From: G963663365 sp963663365
GTDB lineage: Bacteria; Hinthialibacterota; Hinthialibacteria; Hinthialibacterales; G963663365
DNA length: 64,000 nucleotides
Direction of reading: 5' to 3'
NCBI GenBank assembly: GCA_963663365.2
Contig: CAXXIH010000001.1
Span: 1,426,001 to 1,490,000, forward strand
The notes beneath the pieces were generated by a model, which ran no database searches, was not told the origin of the DNA, and saw only the letters and a list, made by a program, of their open reading frames with translations. The stretch's first letter is position 1, and the number at the start of each line of letters is the position of its first letter. Made by a program: the position numbers and the translations under genes. Positions 15,286-24,752 of this stretch are shown one piece after another.

Positions 15286-16350
15286 CTACTTCGATTGACC
15301 AAGCAGGCGAAGGCGTTCCTCAGCCGCCAAAGCCTCGATTAGTTCGTCAAGTTCACCTTCCAAAACAGATTGCAGCCGGTGAGTTGTAAAGCCAATTCGA
15401 TGGTCGGTAATCCGGCCCTGGGGGAAATTATAGGTGCGGATTTTCTCGCTTCGGTCCCCGCTGCCCACCATGCTGCGCCGTTCATCTTGGATTTTGGCGG
15501 CCTGTTTGGCCTTTTCCTGCTGCAATAGGCGGCTGCGCAAGACTTTTAGCGCCTTGGCCTTGTTTTTGTGTTGAGATTTTTCATCTTGGCAGGTGACCAC
15601 GAGTCCCGTGGGAATGTGGGTTACCCGGACCGCCGAATCGGTTGTGTTAACGCTTTGGCCGCCGGGACCGGAGGAACGATAAACGTCGATCCGCAAATCG
15701 TCGGGATTGATCTCGTAGTCGACTTCTTCCGCCTCCGGCAATACGGCCACGGTCACGGTTGAGGTATGGATACGTCCACTGGCTTCCGTTTCGGGGACGC
15801 GCTGAACCCGGTGCACGCCACCTTCAAATTTCAATTTGCTGTATGAACCTACGCCCTGCACCAAATAGACGATTTCTTTGAATCCACCGATACCCGAGAC
15901 GCTGCTGCTGGCCACATCAATTTTGTAGTTGTTTCTTTCGGCGAACCGGGAATACATCCGGAAAAGATCGCCTGAAAAAAGGCTGGCTTCATCACCCCCC
16001 GCGCCTGCGCGGATTTCCATGATGGTATTAGAGTTATCCGATGGATCTTTGGGCAACAAATGCACAAGCAATTTTTGATCGAGTTCTTTAAGCGTGTTTT
16101 TAAGGGGCGGTAGTTCTTGTTTGGCCATTTCCGCCAAATCTTCATCCCCGCTTTCCGCGGCCTGCTCATATTCGGCGATATCGGCTTCGATCTGTTGATA
16201 GTGGCGAAAATCGGCAATAACCGGGCGTAATTCGGCATGACGGCGCGCCAATGTCTGCATGAGATTTTGGTCACGGGAGGTTTCCGGAGCGGCTAGTTTC
16301 TGTTCGACCTCTTCAAACTGGGCCACAATATCCAATAGGCGTTTTTTCAT
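15286..16350 (-). CDS. prfA: Peptide chain release factor 1
   Basis: RF1 reads UAA and UAG and triggers peptide release. The 354-residue length is typical. The GGQ catalytic motif is at 230-232 within SSGPGGQSVNTTDSAVRVTH. The anticodon-like tripeptide region reads RVPETEASGRIHTS, so Pro-Glu-Thr stands where Escherichia coli RF1 has Pro-Ala-Thr; related variants are known in RF1. The conserved MEIRAGAGGDEASLF block is at 111-125. It heads the prfA-prmC-TPR lipoprotein unit on the minus strand. Confidence 0.96.
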   Translation of the reverse strand: MKKRLLDIVAQFEEVEQKLAAPETSRDQNLMQTLARRHAELRPVIADFRHYQQIEADIAEYEQAAESGDEDLAEMAKQELPPLKNTLKELDQKLLVHLLPKDPSDNSNTIMEIRAGAGGDEASLFSGDLFRMYSRFAERNNYKIDVASSSVSGIGGFKEIVYLVQGVGSYSKLKFEGGVHRVQRVPETEASGRIHTSTVTVAVLPEAEEVDYEINPDDLRIDVYRSSGPGGQSVNTTDSAVRVTHIPTGLVVTCQDEKSQHKNKAKALKVLRSRLLQQEKAKQAAKIQDERRSMVGSGDRSEKIRTYNFPQGRITDHRIGFTTHRLQSVLEGELDELIEALAAEERLRLLGQSK

Positions 16351-16481
16351 TTTGAGCAGCGGATGTTTGTTTGAGAAATCCGCGGTTTCTATTCCAAATT
16401 ATTGAAAGAAATAAGCTCCCCGGGAACGACAGACCAGAATAGTACTGAATCTCGCCGGTTCACGGAACGATGTCCCGGCCG

Positions 16482-18446
16482 CTAATCGGCCCTTACCAAT
16501 ACCGCCCAGGGATCGACCGGAGTCAGTTTTCCAAGGTGTTCCAGATTATGCTTCCATTGGCGCCTGGTTGTTTTGCCCGCCCTCGCAATTAGAACACAAC
16601 CCGAACCTTGGGCCAAACGATCCGCTTCAAACCTATGGCCATCAGAATACACCCGCAAGATTGTATTCCAGTGCCCATTGGATCTAGCATGCGGATGTGA
16701 ACCTTCGACCTGCTGTCCGGGAAGCAACATCTCTTGTTGCAGTTCTTTTGGAATTTCAGCTGCTAAAACATACCACACTCCTTCTACATCCAGGGGTGAG
16801 GGCTGCCTTTCTTGAATAAAACCTTTGCCATGCGAGCCGCGTGCCGATAACTGCTGCCGTCTGCGCCAAGGATTATCCTCTCCAACAAGCGTCGATAGAT
16901 CGTGGTCGTCGCGGTGATCGATAATCAGTATCTTCCCGGCGTGAGTGGCCAACATCTGAGCCACGGCAAGTGCACCGGCTGCTCCTTGGCGGCCTGCCTG
17001 AACTCCGTGTATTACCAACGCGCCACCTACTCCTTGTGCCGGGCCGTCAACATAAGCGCGCGGGGCCGTGGAAGGATGTTTGTTGAAAAGGACTTTGGCC
17101 CAACGCATTTCGGCTTCTTCGGTTCCCAAGGTACTCGTCAGCGCATCGATTTCTGCCCGTACGCCTACTGGGATTGCGGCGTTTTGAATATCCAACTGGA
17201 CAATCGTTTCTACAGGCAGGGCTAAATCTTCAGGGATACGTACAACCCTGCGCATCCGTCTAATGAACAAAGCCGATATCCAGGTCAACAGCAAAGTCGC
17301 TGTGCATAATACGGTCCAACCGGCCGTACCCAGCTGTCGATCCGGCAACCATGGCTGTCCCGGTTCCACCCAGACACTCCATACCGGCAAGCGGGCCGAG
17401 CGAATGGCATCCACACGGCGCTCACCCTCCAGATCGTTCAGTTGTTGCTCCATTTCTTCACGCACAGAACGTGCCTTGCTGACCTTTTCTTCCAGTTCCC
17501 CGATTTTTTTCAAAACCTCTTCGCGTTGCCGCTTCTGGTTATTTAGCAAGAATGTTTGCTGCCTTTTAACAGTAGGATTATTGGGACCGTGACGTGTGGT
17601 CAGCTCCTCAAGCTTTTCCTGCAAAGTTTCCTCTTCACTTTGCAGGCTTGTGAGAATGGAGGAACTCACGGCATTGGGGACAATCTCCAATAATCCGAAA
17701 TCATCGACCGCATAACAACTTTCTAACCTTTCTTGAGCGCGTTGTTCCCGAGCCCGGGCTTCACTCAATTTACGGCGCATTTTGATGATGTCGTTACTAA
17801 CCTCCGGGCTGGGCGCCTGGGGTTCTTCTTCAAAAGCATTGAGGTGGTGGACTAAACGCTCCCCATAATAGGCGGCCAGTTGACTTGAGATTTTCGCTTG
17901 ATCGCTCCATGCGGCCACATACCAAACCGAACCGGTTGCATCGACGCCTATGACTTTTCCGTAAGGAGTATTGACCTCCATGCGGCCCGCCGGACGGACC
18001 GCAATATCCCAGCCGGGCAGGGCATCTTCGGCTTGAGGATCTGCCGAGCCCGAGAGCAAGTCATCAATTGGGGAAGGCGTTTCATTATTTTGAAGCCGGG
18101 CCTTGGTTTGATGCCACCACGAATCAAAATGATTTAGACGTTCTTTCCAATTGACAGTTTGTTGTTGTGTGGAGACCAACAACGCCACACTTTCAGGACG
18201 CCGGCTTTGGGCATCGTTGGTGCTGGAAGTAAGCCAAGCCACGGACCTGTACTGATCTGCTCCCGTGTACCACCATAAGGCCACAACTGGAAACCATAAG
18301 AGAATTAAAAAACAAAAGAGCATGGGAGAACGCAATGGAATGCGATGCATCCCACTCAATTCATAAACCCACCTACGACGCCACGCTCTTAGTGCACGCA
18401 TTTTTAAATTACTACACCCATCATCCTCGTGGTTCGTGACCGGCAT
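16482..18446 (-). CDS. Wzc-like chain-length protein with degenerate BY-kinase domain
   Basis: The 654-residue protein follows the plan of Wzz/Wzc co-polymerases: a first membrane helix (about 42-60), a long extracytoplasmic coiled coil (about 222-345) with the conserved GPNNPTVKRQ segment, a second helix (about 374-395) and a cytoplasmic domain. In functional bacterial tyrosine kinases the cytoplasmic domain has a P-loop with GEGKT/S. Here the equivalent strand and loop (478-492) is VIHGVQAGRQGAAG, with no Lys-Thr/Ser pair, and the Walker A' strand is KILIIDHRDDHD (505-516) in place of an IDADLR-type sequence. There is no C-terminal tyrosine cluster. It is therefore probably a structural or regulatory pseudokinase. 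It lies downstream of a Wza-like gene. The first ATG sits inside a hairpin; an ATG at 18401 is a possible alternative start. Confidence 0.72.
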   Translation of the reverse strand: MPVTNHEDDGCSNLKMRALRAWRRRWVYELSGMHRIPLRSPMLFCFLILLWFPVVALWWYTGADQYRSVAWLTSSTNDAQSRRPESVALLVSTQQQTVNWKERLNHFDSWWHQTKARLQNNETPSPIDDLLSGSADPQAEDALPGWDIAVRPAGRMEVNTPYGKVIGVDATGSVWYVAAWSDQAKISSQLAAYYGERLVHHLNAFEEEPQAPSPEVSNDIIKMRRKLSEARAREQRAQERLESCYAVDDFGLLEIVPNAVSSSILTSLQSEEETLQEKLEELTTRHGPNNPTVKRQQTFLLNNQKRQREEVLKKIGELEEKVSKARSVREEMEQQLNDLEGERRVDAIRSARLPVWSVWVEPGQPWLPDRQLGTAGWTVLCTATLLLTWISALFIRRMRRVVRIPEDLALPVETIVQLDIQNAAIPVGVRAEIDALTSTLGTEEAEMRWAKVLFNKHPSTAPRAYVDGPAQGVGGALVIHGVQAGRQGAAGALAVAQMLATHAGKILIIDHRDDHDLSTLVGEDNPWRRRQQLSARGSHGKGFIQERQPSPLDVEGVWYVLAAEIPKELQQEMLLPGQQVEGSHPHARSNGHWNTILRVYSDGHRFEADRLAQGSGCVLIARAGKTTRRQWKHNLEHLGKLTPVDPWAVLVRAD

Positions 18447-18459
18447 AAGTGCCGGTCAC
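18436..18459 (-). promoter_or_regulatory. Perfect 10-bp hairpin over the start codon of the Wzc-like gene
   Basis: On the minus strand GTGACCGGCA and TGCCGGTCAC pair fully across the loop CTTA. The A of the first ATG lies in the loop, and its T and G lie at or in the 3' stem. No Shine-Dalgarno sequence is evident just upstream. The structure would hide this start, so either translation is controlled by it or the true start is the downstream ATG. There is no T-run, so it is not a terminator. Confidence 0.5.
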
Positions 18460-18658
18460 CGGTTGTGTAACCCTGCCACTTGATAAGTTTAAGGATATGA
18501 AGGCGATATTACAGGTCAAAGGCGAAAGATATTTTCTACGGGGCCGAAACCTGCACGATGCTTGGACTTGCCGATTTAAAAAGCGAATGGGATTGGAGAA
18601 GGCTTTTGGGATTTAGAATTGTGAGGAGGGGAGGATGTAAAGAATTGATTTATGGTGC

Positions 18659-19747
18659 CTACATGGTTTCAGCCGGATGGGAGACGCCAACGAGAATCCC
18701 CGGTTTGGGTGTTGGGCGGGTGTTGTCGTACTCGATCCAACGGCTCCCGTTCTCGAGAGGGTACCAGCGCAACGATTGCTGATTATCGCTATCCGTATTG
18801 ACGAAGGTTTGCAAATAACTTCCGGCTTCCACAGAGCCGCTGTCCACAACCCGGGGATCGCCATTCGATGGTGCCAGGCCGACCGTTCCGGGTGGGAGAA
18901 TAAAGCAGATATTACCGGGCCATAATTCCCGCTGGGCTCGTGGATCCTCAAGCAGAACATCCCGCGCGTTGGCGTACCAAACCTCCACGCGTTGTCCGAT
19001 TCGGTCCACGACCGCCACATTGGCATTGCGCAGGCTGGCTTGCGGAGTAACGTTCGCCAAAATTTCGCGCAATTCTTTTCTGCTGTGCGGTCCTAAACCG
19101 ACAACCTCCATTTTCCCGGCATGGACGAGACGAACCGGCTCCAGCGTTTCCACATAGATGGCATCGCTGGGATGCAGAGTGACATTAAAGACATGCGTAG
19201 AGGATGCTCCCGGGCTGAGGCGTCCCCTTTCGATAACCAACTCCGTAAATTCTGATTTTGTGCCATGCGCAAGTTTGCGGCGGACCAGGAGTCGAGGCCC
19301 AGCCTCCGGCAAAACATCCAATTCGCTTAAGAGTGAATCCAAACGGCTATCGGGAGGCAAAGGATAAGCGCCCGGATCCCGTACAGCGCCTGAAACCGCC
19401 ACCGTTTTACTGTGACTGTGTGTGATGCGCGCCGTGACTTCCGGATTGAGCATATAGCCTTCTTCGATGAGGCGCTTCCGGATTGTCTGCGCCAATTCCT
19501 GCACGGTCAGGCCAAGGGCGTCAATTTGTTGTAAAAGTGGGTATGTGATAATGCCTTGCTGGACGATTGTGAATGGCCCACTTAATGTGGCTTCCCCGTC
19601 CACATTGATTTCCACCTCGTCTCCCGGACCGAGTGGGTGGGAGGGAAGCATGGCCGATTGAGCCACCAGTCCGGCGGCTAAGCATAAGGCGATCATATGG
19701 GTGATTGTTAAGGAAGCCTTCATACTGTCGTAACTCAAATCGTTCAT
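18659..19747 (-). CDS. Wza-like polysaccharide export protein
   Basis: The 362-residue protein has an N-terminal signal-like hydrophobic stretch, a polysaccharide export domain (about residues 37-108, LGPGDEVEI to NPEVTARI) and an SLBB domain (about 113-190, VAVSGAVRDPGAYPLP). A third beta-grasp-like part (MEVVGLGPHSRKELREIL) follows. Such proteins form the outer-membrane or periplasmic channel for capsule or exopolysaccharide. No lipobox cysteine is visible in the leader, unlike Wza itself. A start at the ninth-codon ATG (19723) is also possible. It precedes the Wzc-like gene by 212 bp on the same strand; no polymerase, flippase or glycosyltransferase of the pathway is adjacent. Confidence 0.85.
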   Translation of the reverse strand: MNDLSYDSMKASLTITHMIALCLAAGLVAQSAMLPSHPLGPGDEVEINVDGEATLSGPFTIVQQGIITYPLLQQIDALGLTVQELAQTIRKRLIEEGYMLNPEVTARITHSHSKTVAVSGAVRDPGAYPLPPDSRLDSLLSELDVLPEAGPRLLVRRKLAHGTKSEFTELVIERGRLSPGASSTHVFNVTLHPSDAIYVETLEPVRLVHAGKMEVVGLGPHSRKELREILANVTPQASLRNANVAVVDRIGQRVEVWYANARDVLLEDPRAQRELWPGNICFILPPGTVGLAPSNGDPRVVDSGSVEAGSYLQTFVNTDSDNQQSLRWYPLENGSRWIEYDNTRPTPKPGILVGVSHPAETM

Positions 19748-19814
19748 TATACTTATCGACCTAGAAGCCCGGCCTCCTGAATCGCAAACGAAATTTTTCA
19801 GAGAATCCGGGAAT

Positions 19815-19991
19815 ATGAATCTTTGCGGTGCGGCAATGACCTACGAAACCGGCCGAACATGGAAGTTTGTAAAGTTGGCTCTACTTACAGCCTATACCGT
19901 GTTCATTTTTGGATTAATCAAACTCAGTGGCCTATGGAAACGCATTTGGGGTGGCCGCGAAGAAACGGCGGAGCAGCCGACCAATGAGTGA
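19815..19991 (+). CDS. Small single-span membrane peptide coupled to the DUF2298 gene
   Basis: This 58-codon frame starts at ATG 19815 or at ATG 19836. It encodes a charged N-terminus (TYETGRTWKFVK), one hydrophobic helix (LALLTAYTVFIFGLIKLSGLW) and a basic then acidic tail (KRIWGGREETAEQPTNE), a normal topology for a one-helix inner membrane protein. Its TGA lies 3 bp inside the next gene, whose ATG is at 19984 (ATGAGTGA), so the two are translationally coupled. No strong ribosome-binding site is visible. I do not recognise a family. The support is the sensible membrane topology plus the tight overlap. Confidence 0.55.
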   Translation: MNLCGAAMTYETGRTWKFVKLALLTAYTVFIFGLIKLSGLWKRIWGGREETAEQPTNE

Positions 19992-22590
19992 ATCTCGTTT
20001 TGAATTCCTTCTTACCGATCTGGGGTATGCCGTTGAGTGGTATTTGCTGCTGACGGTCATCGGTTTGATTTTTTGGCCGTTGGTTTTCTTGGTATTCCGT
20101 CGGTGGCCGGAGCGTGGTCTGCTTTTATCACGTCCGCTGGGGCTGCTAATGCTTGGCTGGTCGGCATGGTTTTTATCGTGGGCCGTCAAAATACCCATGA
20201 GCCGTGCCGGATTGATTTGTTTGGCCGCTGTTTGGTTGGTGCTCTCGGCAGCTGTGGCCTGGCCGCGGCGTCAACGTTTATGGCGTGAAATCAAATCGGC
20301 AAGATGTTTCATATTATGGGCGGAAGTGCTCACGCTGTTTGCGTTTTTCTTTATGGTCCAAGTCCGCCGTTACGATCCCGATGTGGTTGGCACCGAGAAA
20401 TATATGGATTTGGCTTTTTTCACCAGCCTGATTCGTGAAATCGGAGTTCCACCAAATGATATGTGGTTGGCCGGAGGTTCAATCAACTATCACTACGGCG
20501 GTTATTTTCTTTATAGCCTGCCCGCCAAACTGACAGGATTTATGCCCGGCTATGCCTACAATCTCTCTGTGGCCACCGTATTTGCGTTTGCAATTACAGC
20601 CAGCCTGGTGTTGGGGGGGATGCTTGGCGGCCGTTTGCGGTGGGGGGCTTTAACGGCTTTGGTCACATGTTGTATCGGCAATTTATTCGGTTTGACGGCT
20701 GTGCTTTCTCGTAATACGGGTCTTTATGTAGGAGATTTTTTGCGGAATACACCGCCGCTGCACAGCCTGCGTTATGGTTACCTATGGCGGGCTTCACGGA
20801 TAATTCACGACGGCCCGCCGCCTCACAACGAAACAATTAATGAGTTCCCTTTCTTCTCATTTGTTTGGGCTGATTTGCATCCCCATGTTACGGCATTTGC
20901 CTGGGTGTTGGTGTTTTTGGCACTGGCCTATTGTGCATTTCAATCTCCGATCTGGAGCCGTCCACGTCTTGCCTTTCGCCGTTGGTTACGCGTCTTTTTG
21001 CCTTTGGCGATTATGCTTGCGGTTTCTGCGGCCATGTTGCCTATCACGAATCTTTTCGATTTGCCCACATTCGCAGGCGTGTATGGCCTTGTTGTAATTC
21101 TTAGCGCTTTTTTTGCCGCGCAAAAATTGGGGATTGAAAGAAAATCATCTGTGTGGCTTATTTTTATGGTCCTTGCCATAGGTTGCGCGGGTCTTTTTGC
21201 CGCTGTTCCACCGAAATTCTTCGGCCCGGATAAAGCGCCGGCCGGATTTAAAGTCGCAGGCATTATTGCCACGCTCTGTTCGCTCGGTTTGGGAGGATGG
21301 AGTTTTCGCAATTATTGGGGTGATTCTGCAAACGGTGCCAACAACAGTAATGAGCAAAAACCGGATGCAAATGCGAGTTCGGTGAGCCGACGTTTGCGGC
21401 CGTTTTCGCACCTAATTGCCTTTATGGCATTGCCCGCTCTGGGATTGGCCATAGGGGCGCCATTTTGGCTGAATTACAGTGCCCCGGCCCGGCCTGAAGG
21501 TCTTTTAGGAATCGCTCCCTATCGAAGCCAGTTCAGTGAATTCTTTACCGTTTTCGGATTTCATTTGACTGTTTTGCTCGGAGCAACAGCGGCTGGTGTT
21601 TTGGGTGAACGGCAATTTCAACTGCGCAAAGAAATACTTGCATTCGGCGCAATTGTATGCGCATTGATTTTTGCGGCTATGTGGGGACTCTCGGGCAGTC
21701 TTGTTGCCCCCGTGTTGCTGGCCCTGCTTATAGCAGGTGTGCTTTGGCTTATAAGTGTTGCGGCGCAAAGCCAACCGGATCGCAGTCTGCTCTTCGGTTT
21801 GACATTAGCTCTGATGGCTTTGGCTATTATGCTGGCCTGTGAATTCTTCTATTTCGTAGATAACTATGGTGTGAAACGTATGAATACATTATTCAAGTTT
21901 CACTACCAAGCGTGGATTTTGCTCGGGATTGCATTGCCGGTTTTGGTGCGTCATGTGTTTAAGCAAGGTTCGAAATATCCGGCCCGGATTGCTTTATTGA
22001 TTCCCGGCGCTTTGCTTTTGTTGGGAGCGTTGATTGTTCCGGTCAGCTTTGCCCGGACCCTATTCGATCAACGTGTAATCCGCATTGGCGACGGCCCGAA
22101 TGCTATGTGGCGGGCTCCCAATCTGGATGGTCAGTATTACATGAGACACGGCCATGCAGATGATTGGTATGTTGTGGATTATGTTATTCGTGAAATTCCC
22201 GGACATCCGGTTGTTTTAGAAGCCAGCGGTGGAGCTTATGGATACGAATCCATTCTTTCCGCCAATACCGGGACCATTGCGCTTGTCGGTTGGAAGAATC
22301 ACGAGAATGTTTGGCGTGGCGGTGAGATGTGGGGAGAACTTATGGAGCGCGATGGAGTTATTAATAGCATTTATAATGCCGCTGATTTGGATTCGTTACG
22401 CGGGCATTTTGAACGTTATGGCATTGAGTATGTATTTGTGGGGAGCGTGGAGCGAGGCCGTTACCCGCAAGACAAATTGGCAAAATTCGATGCTTGGGAA
22501 GCGGTCGTGCGCTCACCCAATTCCGATCGCCAACGTTCCTCGGTTCTGTACCGAGTACCTGCCGATTGGCTCACGCCCGCGAATGGGTGA
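19984..22590 (+). CDS. DUF2298 (YYY-type) multi-pass membrane protein
   Basis: The 868-residue protein has many hydrophobic helices and the family hallmarks GTEKYMDLAFF (about 136-146) and NYHYGGYF (168-175), followed by WADLHPHVTAFAW. Members are large integral membrane proteins found in Chloroflexi, archaea and scattered phyla; they resemble GT-C glycosyltransferases in layout, but no activity is known. The C-terminal soluble part (from about residue 690) resembles the end of such enzymes. I prefer the ATG that overlaps the upstream small peptide, with GGAG about 10 nt before it, over a GTG 57 bp further upstream that would run antiparallel in frame through that peptide gene. Confidence 0.82.
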   Translation: MSESRFEFLLTDLGYAVEWYLLLTVIGLIFWPLVFLVFRRWPERGLLLSRPLGLLMLGWSAWFLSWAVKIPMSRAGLICLAAVWLVLSAAVAWPRRQRLWREIKSARCFILWAEVLTLFAFFFMVQVRRYDPDVVGTEKYMDLAFFTSLIREIGVPPNDMWLAGGSINYHYGGYFLYSLPAKLTGFMPGYAYNLSVATVFAFAITASLVLGGMLGGRLRWGALTALVTCCIGNLFGLTAVLSRNTGLYVGDFLRNTPPLHSLRYGYLWRASRIIHDGPPPHNETINEFPFFSFVWADLHPHVTAFAWVLVFLALAYCAFQSPIWSRPRLAFRRWLRVFLPLAIMLAVSAAMLPITNLFDLPTFAGVYGLVVILSAFFAAQKLGIERKSSVWLIFMVLAIGCAGLFAAVPPKFFGPDKAPAGFKVAGIIATLCSLGLGGWSFRNYWGDSANGANNSNEQKPDANASSVSRRLRPFSHLIAFMALPALGLAIGAPFWLNYSAPARPEGLLGIAPYRSQFSEFFTVFGFHLTVLLGATAAGVLGERQFQLRKEILAFGAIVCALIFAAMWGLSGSLVAPVLLALLIAGVLWLISVAAQSQPDRSLLFGLTLALMALAIMLACEFFYFVDNYGVKRMNTLFKFHYQAWILLGIALPVLVRHVFKQGSKYPARIALLIPGALLLLGALIVPVSFARTLFDQRVIRIGDGPNAMWRAPNLDGQYYMRHGHADDWYVVDYVIREIPGHPVVLEASGGAYGYESILSANTGTIALVGWKNHENVWRGGEMWGELMERDGVINSIYNAADLDSLRGHFERYGIEYVFVGSVERGRYPQDKLAKFDAWEAVVRSPNSDRQRSSVLYRVPADWLTPANG

Positions 22591-22666
22591 GGCAAGCGCC
22601 AAGTGACTTATGAAAATTGAAATCTCCGGCATGCCGGTGAATTCCTGAAGTTTTTCAACGACTACG

Positions 22667-24121
22667 ATGTCAATAATTACTTTTTCGCCCACGTCTATAC
22701 CGGATTCCGTTCGTTGTTTGCACGACCTATTAGGGCCTGAACTATATGCTGTGGGCGGTGTGATTCGTGATACGGTTGATGTTTTGTTGCGTGAAGGCGC
22801 CAATTTTGCGGAAAAAACCGTGGCGCAAGATTGGGACTTCGCTACGCCGCTACGTCCGCATGAAGTTATGAAGCGTCTTCGCAATGCAGGGGTAACTGCC
22901 GTCCCGGTGGGGATCGAACATGGAACGGTGGCCGCTGTGCTGGATGGTGTCCACTATGAGGTCACAACCTACAGGCACGATATCGAATATCTCGATGGAC
23001 GGCATTGTGAGGTGAGATTTGCCGATCATATCGATGAAGATTTGCAGCGGCGTGATTTTACCGTCAACGCTATGGCTATGGATCTGCGAACGCTGGAAGT
23101 CTACGATCCTTTTAAGGGTATTTTGGATCTTCGGCGGAAACTCATTCGTACAGTCGGCGATCCGAATGAGCGTTTTTCTGAAGACCATCTACGCTTGGTC
23201 CGCGCGGCGCGTTTTGCGGCAAAACTCGAAGGTGAAATCGATTTACAAACCGAATTGGCCATGTGCGAGCATGCGCCAAAGATACAACGGATTGCTAATG
23301 AGCGTATCCGCGATGAACTGCTCAAACTTCTAGATTATCGAAAGCCCAGTTATGGGATCGAAATCCTTCGCCGTACCCATCTTCTAAAAGAAATTTTGCC
23401 GGAAGTCGATGCGTGTTTCGACGTTGGCCAGAATCAGTATCATTCGCATTGTGTCGGGTGGCATACTCTGAATAGCGTAGACGCCATGGATCAAAACTAT
23501 CCATTTTTGCGATGGGTTTTGCTGTTGCACGATATCGGCAAACCGGTCTGCAAACAGTGGAACGAGGAACGGGGAGATTATGTCTTTTATCGGCATCAGC
23601 ATGTCGGAGCGGGGATGGCGGAAAAAATCATGCACCGTCTGCATTTCTCCAACGCGGAAATCGCTCTCGCTACCAGTCTGATTTCCAATCATATGACGGC
23701 TTTGCATCCGAAGATGACGGCGGCCACAGCCCGGCGGCTGATGCGGCGGGTAGGACCTCAGCATATTCGGGATTTTCTTCGGATGCGTATCGCCGATCGG
23801 CGGGGAAACCTTAAGAAGACACGGCTTTTTGAAGATGGTTTTTTTGCATTCGTGCGCCACTGGCGGCGAATCGAACGTGAGGAAGATGCTTTGAAAGTCG
23901 CCGATTTGAGTGTGAGTGGACGCGACTTCATTGCATTGGGACTCAGTCCCGGACCGCTTTTCGGAGATTTGCTAGACGCTCTTTTGGAAATGGTGCTGGA
24001 CGATCCATCTCTCAATCGCCGGGATTTGCTCCTGAAAGAGTTGTTTCTATTGCTGGAACAACGGGGAATTTCCTTTAAAATTGAGGCCGCCGAGCAAATG
24101 CTCCAAGCGGCCCGTTCCTAG
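22667..24121 (+). CDS. cca: CCA tRNA nucleotidyltransferase with HD domain
   Basis: The enzyme adds or repairs the 3' CCA of tRNA. The 484-residue product has the class II nucleotidyltransferase head: AVGGVIRD (28-35), the metal-binding DWDFAT (Asp55, Asp57), and RRDFTVNAMAM (128-138). The C-terminal half has an HD phosphohydrolase domain with H259SH, HTLNSVD and LLHDIGKP (His288-Asp289). Members of this family may also act as poly(A) polymerases, and sequence alone does not separate the two. It starts 76 bp after the DUF2298 gene on the same strand. Confidence 0.92.
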   Translation: MSIITFSPTSIPDSVRCLHDLLGPELYAVGGVIRDTVDVLLREGANFAEKTVAQDWDFATPLRPHEVMKRLRNAGVTAVPVGIEHGTVAAVLDGVHYEVTTYRHDIEYLDGRHCEVRFADHIDEDLQRRDFTVNAMAMDLRTLEVYDPFKGILDLRRKLIRTVGDPNERFSEDHLRLVRAARFAAKLEGEIDLQTELAMCEHAPKIQRIANERIRDELLKLLDYRKPSYGIEILRRTHLLKEILPEVDACFDVGQNQYHSHCVGWHTLNSVDAMDQNYPFLRWVLLLHDIGKPVCKQWNEERGDYVFYRHQHVGAGMAEKIMHRLHFSNAEIALATSLISNHMTALHPKMTAATARRLMRRVGPQHIRDFLRMRIADRRGNLKKTRLFEDGFFAFVRHWRRIEREEDALKVADLSVSGRDFIALGLSPGPLFGDLLDALLEMVLDDPSLNRRDLLLKELFLLLEQRGISFKIEAAEQMLQAARS

Positions 24122-24430
24122 TCCGTTATTGCCTCTGTTTTCTGTAGTCGATTTAGCAGGGGCGTTTCCTTCCCATTAACGAGCTGTAATTGCCCAAACA
24201 GATTCGATTTTGTGCCAGCTTTTCCCAATACCATATGTTGGGTGGGCAAATACTTCCATATCTTTGCCTGCTTTGTGGCAAAGACTTCCCATTTCCTGTA
24301 TAGCCTGAAAATGGTTGTGGTGTTATGTAAGCCTCTTATTTTATTGATCTTATGATTTTATCTAGAAGTTGGCATATCGGCTGCAATAAGAGAAAAGCGT
24401 TAAGGATGAGAAGAAAAGAAACAAAAGGTC
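24122..24430. other. Intergenic stretch between cca and a small membrane protein gene
   Basis: No gene, tRNA or clear terminator was found. A short TTTGCC/GGCAAA hairpin lies near 24260-24292. AT-rich DNA around 24335-24365 could hold the promoter of the following gene, but no convincing -35/-10 pair could be chosen. Confidence 0.4.
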
Positions 24431-24751
24431 ATGTATTTCTTGGAAAGCCTTCAATATGTGTTCACGCCAGCGGTTCGAGTGGCCTTATGTCTCTTCCTTG
24501 GCACGACGCTCTACCTGCTCTACCGCTGGGATGCTGAAGCGAACCGGGAAATAAAGAATACGGGAACAAGACAAAGCGATATGTTCGCTGTTTACCCGGG
24601 AGCGGCTGGTTTGGATACCTACAAAGCGCTGATGGCTGATCGGATCGATGAACCATTGGTAACCCCGGACCGGCACCCAAGCGTTGATGAGATGCAAAAC
24701 TACCTTGACGCACTGCAAGAAAGTGGTGTTGAGAGTCTCGATAAAGTCTAG
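24431..24751 (+). CDS. Small single-span membrane protein, unknown
   Basis: The 106-residue product has an N-terminal hydrophobic segment (about residues 12-30, TPAVRVALCLFLGTTLYLLY) and a soluble, charged C-terminal part rich in Asp/Glu and Pro (LVTPDRHPSVDEMQNYLDALQ). No family is recognised. The only purine-rich sequence before the ATG (AAAAGG) is very close to it. It is followed within 15 bp by a structured stretch that ends in an intrinsic terminator. Confidence 0.5.
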   Translation: MYFLESLQYVFTPAVRVALCLFLGTTLYLLYRWDAEANREIKNTGTRQSDMFAVYPGAAGLDTYKALMADRIDEPLVTPDRHPSVDEMQNYLDALQESGVESLDKV

Positions 24752-24752
24752 A

